From Methanospirillum stamsii (lineage in GTDB: Archaea > Halobacteriota > Methanomicrobia > Methanomicrobiales > Methanospirillaceae): a stretch of 64,000 nt of DNA. Position numbers and translations under genes: made by a program. The notes below the pieces were generated by a model. It saw only the letters and a list, made by a program, of their open reading frames with translations, did no database searches and was not told the origin of the DNA. Every line of letters begins with the position of its first letter. Positions within the stretch are counted from its first letter, which is position 1. This document shows, piece after piece, positions 20,348-29,636 of the stretch. Location: positions 1,302,001 to 1,366,000 of the forward strand of contig NZ_CP176366.1 of NCBI RefSeq assembly GCF_046244385.1, given 5' to 3'.

Positions 20348-21825
20348 CAGTTCTGCCGGTTCTTTTCAATTACTGCAACAAGACCCGCTGCAATTGCAGC
20401 GACTTTTTTATCGCTTTTCAAAGGAGTCGCAAGCTGTGTCATCCTTGTCTCCTCTTCTTGGATGTACCGCTTGAGGGTCTTGCTGATATGCTCTTCCTGA
20501 AGGAAATGTGTGTGTGTATTTCCTGCTATGAACTCCGGATTATGAATGACTGCATGATGCAGCGGCAGTGTTGTCTTGACCCCGAGAATAACATATTCAT
20601 AGATTGCCCGCCGCATTCGTGAGATTGCATATTCTCTGCTCATACCCCATGCACAGAGTTTTGCTATCATGGAATCATAGAAGGGAGGAATAGTATACCC
20701 TGCATGAATGCCTGAGTCCAGTCTGATACCCGGACCACCTGGTGATCTGTACCTGGTGATTTTTCCCGGATCAGCGGCGAAATTATTCAGAGGATCCTCT
20801 GCATTTATACGGCATTCAATAGCATGTCCCCTGAGTGTGATGTCTTCCTGTCCGTATTCAAGAGGATCACCCGATGCTGTGATTATCTGCTCTTTTACAA
20901 TATCGATTCCGGTGACCAGTTCTGTAACGGTATGTTCAACCTGGAGTCGTGTATTCATCTCCATGAAATAGTAGTTACCGCTGTCGTAGAGGAACTCAAC
21001 CGTTCCCGCATTCACATAGTCAACCGCTTCAGCTACCCTGAGCGCGGAATCAGTCATCTTTTCCCTGAGTTCAGGTGTCATGACCGGACAGGGTGCTTCT
21101 TCGATAAGTTTCTGATGCCTGCGCTGTATTGAACATTCACGTTCATACATATGAAGCCGGTTTTTATGCTCATCACAAAAGATCTGGACTTCTACATGGC
21201 GGGGTTTTTGCAGATATTTTTCAATAAAAACTGTCCTGTCTCCAAATGCAGACTCTGCAATTCTCATGGCTCCTTCGACAGCAGATTCAATTTCAGAAGG
21301 ACAATTGACGATCTGCATGCCGATACCCCCGCCGCCTGCACTTGCCTTGACTATTACCGGGTACCCAATCTGGTCTGCAATTTTTGCAGCTGCTTCCATG
21401 TCATCAATTCCCCCTTCGGTTCCGGGGAGGACCGGTACACCGGCATTTTTCATAGTCTGCTTTGACTGGATCTTAGATCCCATTGCAGCGATCGTCCGGG
21501 ATTTCGGACCAATGAAGGTAACACCTTCTTCTGAACAAAGTTTTGCAAACTCAGCGTTCTCTGCTAAAAATCCATATCCTGGATGTATTGCTTCGGCACC
21601 TGCTTTTTTTGCAACGGAAACAATTCGTTCTTTATTCAGGTATGACTTGGATGGTGGCGCAGGACCTACAGGAAAGGCTTCATCAGCATAATGGACAAAG
21701 AGAGAGTCTTTGTCTGCCTCTGAATAGATGGCAACGGTATCAATTCCCAGCTCTCTGCATGCCCGCATTACACGGATTGCAATCTCTCCCCGGTTAGCAA
21801 TCAGGATCTTTTCAAAATATTTCAT
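20347..21825 (-). CDS. pycA: pyruvate carboxylase subunit A (biotin carboxylase)
   Basis: ATP-dependent carboxylation of biotin, first half-reaction of the two-subunit archaeal pyruvate carboxylase that makes oxaloacetate for the incomplete TCA route. The 492-aa protein has the N-terminal IANRGEIAIRVMRA block, the ATP-grasp glycine loop KASAGGGGIGMQ (about 159-170), EKYLQKPRHVEVQI and the EMNTRLQVEHTVTE motif near 285. The ATG overlaps the pycB stop by ATGA. By sequence alone it could serve acetyl-CoA carboxylase, but archaea lack that fatty-acid need and pycB is adjacent. Confidence 0.93.
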   Translation of the reverse strand: MKYFEKILIANRGEIAIRVMRACRELGIDTVAIYSEADKDSLFVHYADEAFPVGPAPPSKSYLNKERIVSVAKKAGAEAIHPGYGFLAENAEFAKLCSEEGVTFIGPKSRTIAAMGSKIQSKQTMKNAGVPVLPGTEGGIDDMEAAAKIADQIGYPVIVKASAGGGGIGMQIVNCPSEIESAVEGAMRIAESAFGDRTVFIEKYLQKPRHVEVQIFCDEHKNRLHMYERECSIQRRHQKLIEEAPCPVMTPELREKMTDSALRVAEAVDYVNAGTVEFLYDSGNYYFMEMNTRLQVEHTVTELVTGIDIVKEQIITASGDPLEYGQEDITLRGHAIECRINAEDPLNNFAADPGKITRYRSPGGPGIRLDSGIHAGYTIPPFYDSMIAKLCAWGMSREYAISRMRRAIYEYVILGVKTTLPLHHAVIHNPEFIAGNTHTHFLQEEHISKTLKRYIQEEETRMTQLATPLKSDKKVAAIAAGLVAVIEKNRQN

Positions 21826-23555
21826 TCAACCACCAGGAGCACGTCCCCTGCAAGCACGGTGTCTCCGGCATCAACAAAGATGTCCTTTACCACACCATCC
21901 CGGGGACTGGTGATGGGATTTTCCATCTTCATTGCTTCAAGGACAACAAGTGGTTCTCCGGCTTTAACCCGGTCACCCCGCCCTACCAGTATCTTGAGGA
22001 CCATTCCCTGCATATTGCTCTTCACTCCGCCTGGAATGTCCGTTTTAGGTGTTTCTTGAGTCTTAGTTTTTCCCTCAACTGGCTGATCGCCAATTGCAAG
22101 AATCCTGACTGTGAATGATTCTCCATCTACCTCTACCTGCATGGAAGAAGGGAGAGAAAGGCTGTTTTCTTTCTTTCGGGCAGCTACTGGAATTGGCTCT
22201 GCAGTTCTCTCTCCTTTCAGAAATGAGGGAGCAATAGCCGGATAGAGAATATAGGTCAGGACATCCTCTTCTTTAGAAATAAGTCCGGCTGCGGTTGCTT
22301 CTTCTTTCATCTTTTCATACATGGGAGGGAGGAGGTCTGCAGGTCTGACAGTGATTACCTCTTCATTTCCAATGATGAGTTTTTGTATTTCAGTCGTGAT
22401 GGATCCTGGAGATTTCCCATATAATCCCTTTACATAATCCTTAACTTCATTTGAGATGGTTTTATACCGTCCTCCGGTCAGAACATTGAAAACAGCCTGT
22501 GTTCCGACAATCTGTGAGGTAGGTGTCACGAGAGGGGGATATCCGAGATCTTCTCTTACCCGTGGAATTTCATCAAATACTGCCTCCAGTTTATCAAGAG
22601 CATCCTGATCCTGGAGTTGAGAGACCAGGTTTGTGATCATGCCTCCCGGGAGCTGATAGATAAGGACATCACTGTCAACCCGCTCTGCAACCGGAGTGAA
22701 AAGACCCTCGTATTTATTGCGGATTTTCAGGCATTCATTCCGAACCTCCCGTAGTTTCAGAAGGTCGATTCCGGTATCCCTGGCGGTTCCTTTTACTGAT
22801 GCAACAACGCTCTCTGTTGGGGGCTGACTGGTACCAAGGGCAAACGGAGACATGGCGGTATCCAGAATGTCTATTCCCGCTTCTATTGCTGCCTCGTATG
22901 CCATGGGTGCAATCCCGCTCGTGCAATGGCTGTGCAGATCAACCAGAATGTCCATTTCATCCTTAATTCCGGTGATCAGTTCATGAGCCACTGCCGGCAT
23001 AATGAGGCCTGCCATATCCTTGATGCAGATGGAATCACAATCACGTGAATACAGTTCGCGTGCAAGATCAACAAAACCACTGACCGAGTGAACCGGACTT
23101 GTGGTATATGATATCGTTCCCTGGAGATGTGCACCGGTATCCTTCACTCTGGCCATCGGGCGCTCCATATTTCTGATATCGTTGAGTGCATCAAAGACCC
23201 GGAAGATGTCAACCCCGTTTTTGTGTGAGAGGAAAACGAACTTGTCCACTACATCATCTGAATAATGCCGGTACCCTACAAGGTTCTGGCCACGCAGGAG
23301 CATCTGGATTGGAGTGTGCCGGAGTTCTTCCTTGAGCGTCCGGAGACGGTGCCACGGATCTTCATTTAAAAACCGGATGCAACTATCAAATGTTGCTCCT
23401 CCCCATGCTTCAACCGAGAAGAAACCGGCCTTATCTATTGCGCGAGTAAGTGGGAGCATATCCTCAGTCCGCATTCTCGTTGCGATGAGTGACTGGTGCG
23501 CATCCCGAAGTGTTGTATCTGTTATACAAAGCCGTTTTTGTCGGTCAGAACTCAT
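21822..23555 (-). CDS. pycB: pyruvate carboxylase subunit B (carboxyltransferase plus biotin carrier)
   Basis: Transfers CO2 from carboxybiotin to pyruvate. The N-terminal carboxyltransferase TIM barrel carries DTTLRDAHQS (start about residue 14) and the metal-binding DLHSHCTSG; the C-terminal biotinyl domain carries EAMKMEN with the biotinylated Lys 35 residues from the end, as in the family. The frame runs up to 23633, overlapping ecfT, but ATG 23555 has AAAGGTG upstream and gives 577 aa with no overlap. It needs BirA, encoded four genes upstream in the same operon. Confidence 0.93.
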   Translation of the reverse strand: MSSDRQKRLCITDTTLRDAHQSLIATRMRTEDMLPLTRAIDKAGFFSVEAWGGATFDSCIRFLNEDPWHRLRTLKEELRHTPIQMLLRGQNLVGYRHYSDDVVDKFVFLSHKNGVDIFRVFDALNDIRNMERPMARVKDTGAHLQGTISYTTSPVHSVSGFVDLARELYSRDCDSICIKDMAGLIMPAVAHELITGIKDEMDILVDLHSHCTSGIAPMAYEAAIEAGIDILDTAMSPFALGTSQPPTESVVASVKGTARDTGIDLLKLREVRNECLKIRNKYEGLFTPVAERVDSDVLIYQLPGGMITNLVSQLQDQDALDKLEAVFDEIPRVREDLGYPPLVTPTSQIVGTQAVFNVLTGGRYKTISNEVKDYVKGLYGKSPGSITTEIQKLIIGNEEVITVRPADLLPPMYEKMKEEATAAGLISKEEDVLTYILYPAIAPSFLKGERTAEPIPVAARKKENSLSLPSSMQVEVDGESFTVRILAIGDQPVEGKTKTQETPKTDIPGGVKSNMQGMVLKILVGRGDRVKAGEPLVVLEAMKMENPITSPRDGVVKDIFVDAGDTVLAGDVLLVVE

Positions 23556-23586
23556 TTGGACACCTTTAATACCGCCAGGGTGCGGT

Positions 23587-24249
23587 TCAAACAATAAAGG
23601 TTGAACCGGATATAATAAAAAAGTCTCCTGCAATCAGGGAAAAAAGAAAAATGGCGCAGGAAAATGCCCCGGCGATCCGGTCTTCCTTCGGTGAGACAAA
23701 GGTAGGGCAGTGTGTTCCTCCGCTGGTGTATCCACGAAGCGTTAAGAGTATGGCCCGCTCCTGTGCCAGCTGGAGTTCTCTGATTACTACCCCTGAGAAA
23801 ACAGCAGGAATAATCCTTGGTGAGATATGATTTCCTTTCTGGCGAATAGCAATGGAGACACGGTCAGTCTCTTTTGCCATGACTTCAAGAGCTGACATAC
23901 TCAGTTCGCCGATGAGTCCAAGATCAAACCCAAATTTCATTCCGCCGAAATATACCCCGACATCAAGCAGTTCTCCCGGATACCGTTCAGCAAACATCCA
24001 TGAGGCAATGAGGAGTATTGCGGTAATCCGGATAAAGTAAGAGAGTCCGTCTCCCCCTGACCATGTAGCTGCAATACTCATCACCGCGGGGATGATGAGG
24101 AGAATAATAAAAGTCCTGACCGATTTGATGGAGGTATTTCTTCCCCATATCCCCCACCAGAGTATTGAAAGAACTGCGCCGGAAAGAGATATCCACGCAG
24201 CACATGAGAGTAATGCGGTTCCAAGCAATCTTATGCGTGGATCCTGCAT
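23587..24249 (-). CDS. ECF transporter T component (EcfT/BioN-like), biotin module
   Basis: 220-aa membrane protein with about five helices; cytoplasmic segments SIAIRQKGN and LLTLRGYTSG resemble the two short Arg-Gly coupling motifs through which EcfT contacts its ATPases. It overlaps the preceding ATPase gene by 19 bp. Together with BioY it forms a dedicated (group I) biotin importer. Assignment rests on topology, motifs and neighbours. Confidence 0.78.
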   Translation of the reverse strand: MQDPRIRLLGTALLSCAAWISLSGAVLSILWWGIWGRNTSIKSVRTFIILLIIPAVMSIAATWSGGDGLSYFIRITAILLIASWMFAERYPGELLDVGVYFGGMKFGFDLGLIGELSMSALEVMAKETDRVSIAIRQKGNHISPRIIPAVFSGVVIRELQLAQERAILLTLRGYTSGGTHCPTFVSPKEDRIAGAFSCAIFLFSLIAGDFFIISGSTFIV

Positions 24250-24968
24250 ACTGCCTCCTCAAGATCCAATCGTGCCAGGCCTTTAGGATAACTCCCATTA
24301 TTTAGCAGGAATCTGATGAGTGGAGGGGCCCGGCTCCAGCCAATGAGACATTCCGGAACTTTTCCGATACAGGTAAGTGTTCCGTTATCCATTTCCCATA
24401 GGAAATCGACTGGAGGGAGAGAGGTGATATCATGACTGATAAGAATGATTACCTTGTTATTGCAGCCTGCTATGATCCGGTTTACCCATTTTCGTGCATC
24501 CTTGTCAAGACCGGCGTATGGCTCATCCAGGACGATTAAGTCATATCTTCCGGTCAGAATAGCGGCAAGTTCCAGTCTTTTTAACTCCCCTCTGGATAAT
24601 GCAAAAATATCTGTCTCTTCTTTTCCAAAAAGACCAGAAAGGGCAATTATTCTCTTCTCATCACCATGCCAGCTGGCTGCCTCTTCTCTTACCGTTATGG
24701 TACTGACATGATAACTGGTATCCTGAAGCAACATCACACGCCGACAATTTTCCTGTATTATTGACCCGGAATCCGGTGTGATAATTCCCGTAAGCAGTTC
24801 ACCCAGAGAAGTTTTCCCTGATCCAACCCGTCCGGTGAGAAGGTGAACACCGGAAAAAAACTCGCCATCTGCAGATAACCTGAATGATCCCTTTTTCAGT
24901 GACACCTGTAAGAGAGTAATTCCTGCTTTAAGGGTTCTCACGGAAATCTCCTGATGTAGTTTCTGCAT
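24231..24968 (-). CDS. ECF transporter ATPase 2, biotin module
   Basis: 245-aa ABC ATPase. Walker A GRVGSGKTS is at about 46-54, a variant signature ALSRGELKR about 124-132 and Walker B LIVLDEP about 145-151 followed by the D-loop GLD and switch HD. The signature is SRGE in place of SGGE. Overlaps its neighbour ATPase (24928-24968) and ecfT. It pairs with the preceding ATPase as an asymmetric dimer, by analogy with EcfA/EcfA'. Confidence 0.82.
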   Translation of the reverse strand: MQKLHQEISVRTLKAGITLLQVSLKKGSFRLSADGEFFSGVHLLTGRVGSGKTSLGELLTGIITPDSGSIIQENCRRVMLLQDTSYHVSTITVREEAASWHGDEKRIIALSGLFGKEETDIFALSRGELKRLELAAILTGRYDLIVLDEPYAGLDKDARKWVNRIIAGCNNKVIILISHDITSLPPVDFLWEMDNGTLTCIGKVPECLIGWSRAPPLIRFLLNNGSYPKGLARLDLEEAVCRIHA

Positions 24969-25638
24969 AAATTCTTCGCCAAAACCAGGGGTCGTCCAGG
25001 TATTCCCGATATGCGTAACTTCCCTTTTCTGATAGAGATGAGTGGCGTAGGATTCTGCCTTCCTTTAAGGTGATGATTTCATCAGCGATTGCGATTCGTT
25101 CAGGCCGGTGAGTTGAGAAGACAACATGTCCGATACCTGTTTTTTTAATAATGAGGTCAAGATGGGTGCAGAATTCATCATCCAAGTGCGAATCTGTCTC
25201 ATCGAGAATGAGCAGGTCAGGTTTTGCTATCAGAGCAGCTCCAAAAGCGACCAGGACCAGTTCTCCGCCGGACAATCCATGGATGTCACGACAAAGCAGG
25301 TGGGATATCTCAAGATCTTTTGCACACCGTATCACTTCTTTCTCAATCTCTTTACACGGGAGTTTTACAAACCTGAGTGGTGAAGCCAGTTCATCAAATA
25401 CCCGGGTAAAAAGCATATTTCTGTCAGGATATTCACCAACCCAACCGACTTTAAGGTCTGAAGGTTCTTTTCCATTGATACATACTGTTCCTTCTGCCGG
25501 AGTCAGGATTCCGGAGAGTAGTTTTAAAAAAGTGGTCTTTCCCGAACCATTTGAACCGGTTATGGCACAAATCCCCTGGCTAATCAAGCAGGAAGGGATT
25601 GAGAGAATGCCTGCCTTTACCGATTCTATCCTGATCAT
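24928..25638 (-). CDS. ECF transporter ATPase 1, biotin module
   Basis: 236-aa ABC ATPase with Walker A GSNGSGKTT (about 29-37), signature LSGGELV (about 127-133) and Walker B LLILDET. The residue after the catalytic Glu is Thr where Pro is usual (DET for DEP). The ATG overlaps the bioY stop by 4 bp. It powers biotin uptake with ATPase 2 and EcfT. Confidence 0.83.
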   Translation of the reverse strand: MIRIESVKAGILSIPSCLISQGICAITGSNGSGKTTFLKLLSGILTPAEGTVCINGKEPSDLKVGWVGEYPDRNMLFTRVFDELASPLRFVKLPCKEIEKEVIRCAKDLEISHLLCRDIHGLSGGELVLVAFGAALIAKPDLLILDETDSHLDDEFCTHLDLIIKKTGIGHVVFSTHRPERIAIADEIITLKEGRILRHSSLSEKGSYAYREYLDDPWFWRRIYAETTSGDFRENP

Positions 25639-26168
25639 TTCTCTGAAAGCCTGGCAGTATAGGGAAGGACACGACGGGTGATAAGAAATGCAGCCGCGGC
25701 TTTAACGATATCACCAGGAATAAAGGGGAGCATGCCTGCGGTAATTGCAGCGAGAGTGTTCATTGGCACCGAGTATACTAACCAGGAAATGCCGAAAAGA
25801 TAGATGAACAAAGTTCCCATGATCAATCCAGCAACATTGATGAAATGAGCTGATCGTTCATAGCAAAGGCCCACTGCTACTGCTGCCGGAATAAATCCTA
25901 GCAGATATCCCCCGGTAGGGCCAAGTAGCACTCCAATTCCCGCGGTTCCGTTATGAAATACCGGAAGCCCGATTGCACCAAGGATAAGGTAGAGCACCAT
26001 GGGAAATATCGCGTACCGCTTCATGATGGTGCCGGTCAGGAGCACTGCAAGTGTCTGCAGGGTTATCGGGACCGGAATAAAAGGAATTGAAATCCAGGAA
26101 AAAACCGTGGTCATCGCGATGAAAAGAGTGGTATGGGTGATGATGATGGAACGGTGATAGTTTCCGGC
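25635..26168 (-). CDS. bioY: biotin transporter substrate-binding component BioY
   Basis: 177-aa S-component with about six membrane helices and the BioY landmark LLGPTGGYLLGF (about residues 80-91), plus an IPVPITLQTLAV segment near the N-terminus. The frame could open at a TTG inside birA (26189), but ATG 26168 lies just past the birA stop. Placement between birA and its own ECF ATPases and T subunit shows a self-contained biotin importer. Biosynthetic bio genes are not seen in the window. Confidence 0.92.
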   Translation of the reverse strand, partial: AGNYHRSIIITHTTLFIAMTTVFSWISIPFIPVPITLQTLAVLLTGTIMKRYAIFPMVLYLILGAIGLPVFHNGTAGIGVLLGPTGGYLLGFIPAAVAVGLCYERSAHFINVAGLIMGTLFIYLFGISWLVYSVPMNTLAAITAGMLPFIPGDIVKAAAAFLITRRVLPYTARLSEK

Positions 26169-26173
26169 CATGA

Positions 26174-27154
26174 TTAAATATGTGTACAATCCCCGGCGAT
26201 GACCCGTTCAATCTTCCCGTTATCTTTCTTAACCACAAGAGCTCCATTAGGATCAATATCTATTGCTTCGCCTTCGAAGTGAGATCGCAGGGTAACAATC
26301 CTGACCCTCTTTCCAATCGTCGATGAGAAATTTTTCCATTCCCTGATGACTGCATCATATTCTCCCTGGGATATCATCTCATACCGGTTCTCAAATTCCT
26401 TGAGAATTGCTGCAAGAAGTACAGCGCGATCAACATCCTGATTTACTTCCTGGCTGATTGATGTAATGGTGCCCCTGATAGACTGACTTAACGTTTCCAG
26501 GTTCACATTTGCATCTATACCGATACCGACCAGACAGTACTGAATTTTTTCTTCAGCAGCCCCCAGTTCCAGAAGAATACCTGCTACCTTTTTATCTCCG
26601 ATGATGATGTCGTTCGGCCATTTGATAAGAGCGCCAATATCATACATTTTGCGCAGCACCCGTGCAACTGATACCGAAGCTGCAAGGGTAAGCATGAACA
26701 GGTGGTCGATTGGAATTTGAGGCTGCAGGATTATCGTGACCCAGATGCCACCTGTCGGAGATACCCAGGCCCGGCCCATTCTGCCAATCCCTCCGGTCTG
26801 TTCCTCTGCGATGATGACCATCCCGTTCATCTCCTCAATTCCTCCCTGCTCTGCAAGGTCTTTTCCGTACCATATCGTGGAGGGAATGCTTTCGAAAAAC
26901 CTCATCTTTCTGCCGATAAATTTCGTTTTCAGATGTCGGTAAATGATATGTGGCCGATAGTCCTGGTTCTTGTCCTGAAGAACATATCCCTCATTATCCG
27001 AAGCTGTGATGTCGTATCCAAACTGACGAAGTTCGTTTATATGTTTCCATACTGCAGATTTTGAGAGTGATAGTGCCTCTGCAATCTCACTGGTCTCTAC
27101 TGGTGTGTCGGCTTTTTCCAGGATTTCAAGGACTTTAAATGCCTGTGTATACAT
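26174..27154 (-). CDS. birA: biotin--protein ligase BirA with N-terminal HTH (putative repressor)
   Basis: Attaches biotin to PycB via biotinyl-AMP. 326 aa: a winged-helix HTH (about residues 1-60, with LSLSKSAVWKHINELRQFG as recognition region), then the ligase core with GRMGRAW at 124-130 and KWPNDI near 182, then the C-terminal domain. ATG 27154 has GGTGAT upstream and lies 4 bp after the previous stop; an earlier in-frame Met would overlap that gene. The HTH makes it a group II BirA, so it may repress this operon when biotin is plentiful. Confidence 0.92.
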   Translation of the reverse strand: MYTQAFKVLEILEKADTPVETSEIAEALSLSKSAVWKHINELRQFGYDITASDNEGYVLQDKNQDYRPHIIYRHLKTKFIGRKMRFFESIPSTIWYGKDLAEQGGIEEMNGMVIIAEEQTGGIGRMGRAWVSPTGGIWVTIILQPQIPIDHLFMLTLAASVSVARVLRKMYDIGALIKWPNDIIIGDKKVAGILLELGAAEEKIQYCLVGIGIDANVNLETLSQSIRGTITSISQEVNQDVDRAVLLAAILKEFENRYEMISQGEYDAVIREWKNFSSTIGKRVRIVTLRSHFEGEAIDIDPNGALVVKKDNGKIERVIAGDCTHI

Positions 27155-27158
27155 GTTA

Positions 27159-27584
27159 TCACCGCTTAGCCCGAATCTGTTCGGTTGGGAGGGGACAGGG
27201 ATCTTTTCCACATACTTGTTTTATAATCGTGGACTGGTGCTCCATAAGGGTAGCCAGATCAAAAATACCGGTAATGTCCACCAGTCCGATAGCAGCGATG
27301 GTTGTTCCATCATCATCCTTGACCGGGGTGACAATGACCGGAATTCCCTTGTATTGACCGCTTGATGGTGTTACCTTTCTAATCTCTCCGACTTTCAGAA
27401 CTTCTTCCAGGATAGGGCCGGAATAGTCATTGTCAACGACGACTCCGTCTTCTATTCGAATTCCTCTGTTTTCTTTTGAACGGGCAGTTATTGGAAGTTT
27501 TCCCACCATCTCATGGAATGCCATACAGACCGGAATCCAATCTGATGCAGCAGCCTTATCAGACAAGACATAACGATTCATCAT
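27159..27584 (-). CDS. conserved methanogen protein, DUF2111-like
   Basis: 141 aa of unknown function; it resembles what I remember of DUF2111, a small family in methanogens, but that is unverified. Visible are a central block with VVVDNDYSGPILEEVL and a PAS-like or sensor-like core VIVTPVKDDDGTTIAAIGLVDITG. Cytosolic, no membrane segment, two Cys near the C-terminus (CGKDPC). It is 4 bp before birA, so co-expressed with biotin uptake. Start could be the second of two ATGs. Confidence 0.55.
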   Translation of the reverse strand: MMNRYVLSDKAAASDWIPVCMAFHEMVGKLPITARSKENRGIRIEDGVVVDNDYSGPILEEVLKVGEIRKVTPSSGQYKGIPVIVTPVKDDDGTTIAAIGLVDITGIFDLATLMEHQSTIIKQVCGKDPCPLPTEQIRAKR

Positions 27585-27612
27585 CTTCCCTTAATTATTC
27601 CCTTGTGCCTCA

Positions 27613-28194
27613 TTACAATAATCCTTCGCCTCCTCCGGTGTATAAATCCCTGATAAAATGGCGGGAAGGATATTCATGAAGACTCGTAATAACAATTCGC
27701 CCCTTTCCATATGGTACCTGAACCAGTACCGGCCCCTGTGGGGCGGAAAGGATTACATGCTCTTCTCCGTTGGGGACATCATTCAGCGTCCCGTCAATCG
27801 AGACTGTCTCATCCCCGTCCTCAATAATTCGTGCATACGGATGTCTACCATTACTGCCAAGCAGTTCCTGCGCAAATCCGTACTGGTACGTTACCGGAAC
27901 CGGCAGCCAGTCATATGCCTGCGGATGGTTCCACCCGGCACCAAAAGCTAACAATGTACCCCCTTCATTAATAAACCGCTCAATACGTGGGCTTATCGCA
28001 CGAAGTGCTGTAAGTATTCTGCAGTGGTCGGGAGATGCAAATCCGGCAGGAATGATAACCCCATGTAATTTACGCCTGAAAAAAGGGGCCGCCAGAAGTT
28101 GCGGGGTTACGAGTTCACAGGAATGCCCGCAGTCTTCAAACAGCTTTGTGAAGAGTAACGGACCCTCCCAAATGAATGCAACCTGAGTGACCAT
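27613..28194 (-). CDS. GATase1-like protein (similar to the BPL_N domain)
   Basis: 193-aa flavodoxin/GATase1-like fold: N-terminal VAFIWEGP, a LHGVIIPAGFASPDH turn, then FINEGGTLLAFGAGWN, where the catalytic Cys of true amidotransferases would lie; Gly-Ala-Gly is present and Cys absent. It recalls the BPL_N domain fused to some biotin ligases; here it stands alone upstream of birA. It starts directly at the rtcB stop with AAAGGG as ribosome site. A role in biotin or lipoyl metabolism is only inferred. Confidence 0.6.
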   Translation of the reverse strand: MVTQVAFIWEGPLLFTKLFEDCGHSCELVTPQLLAAPFFRRKLHGVIIPAGFASPDHCRILTALRAISPRIERFINEGGTLLAFGAGWNHPQAYDWLPVPVTYQYGFAQELLGSNGRHPYARIIEDGDETVSIDGTLNDVPNGEEHVILSAPQGPVLVQVPYGKGRIVITSLHEYPSRHFIRDLYTGGGEGLL

Positions 28195-29628
28195 TTATCC
28201 CTTTATTACTCCAAGGGGTTCAAGTCTGGCAACAAGCCTGGATATTCCCAGATTATGAACAACAGAAACCACTTCTGAAGATGATTTGTATGCGTCCGGG
28301 GCCTCTTCAGCAATGGCGCCATCATGAGGAGCTTTTATCATGATGCCTGATCTACCCAGAGTTTCCCGTATGGTCTTCCCCTGGAGTTTTTTCTTTGCCT
28401 GGGATCGTGAGAGCACCCTTCCTGCACCATGGCAGGTAGAACCGAACGTCCGGTCCATAGCAACGTCAGTTCCTTTTAGAAGATAAGAGGATGAACCCAT
28501 ACTGCCGGGGATGATGACCGGCTGACCGATGTGTGCGTAGTCTGGTGGTACATCCTGACAATCCGGACCGAAAGCCCGGGTTGCACCCTTCCGGTGTACA
28601 CAGACTTTGGTTCTTTTCCCATCAACATCATGCTCTTCAATTTTTGCAACATTGTGGGCAACATCATACACGAGCCTGATATCATCGTATGCAATTCCGC
28701 ATAGTCTGGTCAGGACCGAGCGGATCTGATGAGTGATGATCTGACGGTTTGCCCAGGCGTAGTTTGCTGCGGCAGCCATTCCTCCATAGTAGGCTTTTCC
28801 CTCCGGAGAGGTCAGAGGTGCACAGGCCAGTTGTTTATCCGGGAGATTAATGTGGTATTTCCGGGTTGCCTGTTCAAGGATCTGGAGATGGTCTGTGCAG
28901 ACCTGGTGACCAAGCCCTCTTGATCCACAATGGACCATCATACATATCTGACCCTTCTCCAGCCCGTATGCCTTTGCTGCCGGTTCATCATAGATCTCTT
29001 GAGCGACCTGAATCTCCAGGAAGTGATTTCCGGCACCAAGGGTTCCACACTGGGGGACTCCCCGCGACCTGGCTTTTTTCGAGACAAAAGCAGGCTCTGC
29101 ACCTTTCATTCCTCCCTGCTCCTCACAGTGAAGAATATCGTCCTTGTTGCCAAAGCCCTCTCCAACCGCAAATGCCGTCCCCTCGGTCATCATCGTCTCA
29201 AGCTGCTTTTCAGAAAACCGGAGCGATGATCGTGCCCCCACACCGACCGGCACTGCATCATATAACGCATCCAGAATCTCCTTCTTTTTAATCAGATCTC
29301 CGGGGGTGAGAGGAGTAGTAAGGAGTCTGACACCACAATTGATATCAAAACCCACTCCTCCGGGAGAGATAACTCCTGATTCATACTCAAATGCTGCAAC
29401 CCCTCCGATTGGAAACCCATAGCCCCAATGAATGTCAGGCATCGCGAGTGAGTTTCTGATTATTCCCGGCATGGTTGCGACATTTGCTAGCTGATGGAGT
29501 GCACCTTCTTCAAGTGTTCCTGTCAGTTTCTCTGAAAGAAAGAATCTTCCAGGGACATGCATTCCTTCTACAAACCCAATGGGGAGTTCCCATTCATAAT
29601 CCCCAATTTTTTTAATGCCTTCAATCAT
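28195..29628 (-). CDS. rtcB: RNA-splicing ligase RtcB
   Basis: GTP- and Mn-dependent ligase joining 2',3'-cyclic phosphate and 5'-OH RNA ends, the archaeal tRNA-exon ligase. About 477 aa. Metal/GMP-site motifs are present: GVGFDINCGVRLL, GNHFLEIQ, HCGSRGLGHQV and TCHGAGRV containing the guanylated His. The start is set at ATG 29628 (MIEGIKKIGDY, with GAGGG upstream); a GTG four codons earlier overlaps the archease stop. It would ligate the exons of the intron-containing tRNA-Met in this window. Confidence 0.95.
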   Translation of the reverse strand: MIEGIKKIGDYEWELPIGFVEGMHVPGRFFLSEKLTGTLEEGALHQLANVATMPGIIRNSLAMPDIHWGYGFPIGGVAAFEYESGVISPGGVGFDINCGVRLLTTPLTPGDLIKKKEILDALYDAVPVGVGARSSLRFSEKQLETMMTEGTAFAVGEGFGNKDDILHCEEQGGMKGAEPAFVSKKARSRGVPQCGTLGAGNHFLEIQVAQEIYDEPAAKAYGLEKGQICMMVHCGSRGLGHQVCTDHLQILEQATRKYHINLPDKQLACAPLTSPEGKAYYGGMAAAANYAWANRQIITHQIRSVLTRLCGIAYDDIRLVYDVAHNVAKIEEHDVDGKRTKVCVHRKGATRAFGPDCQDVPPDYAHIGQPVIIPGSMGSSSYLLKGTDVAMDRTFGSTCHGAGRVLSRSQAKKKLQGKTIRETLGRSGIMIKAPHDGAIAEEAPDAYKSSSEVVSVVHNLGISRLVARLEPLGVIKG

Positions 29629-29636
29629 ACCAGCCC

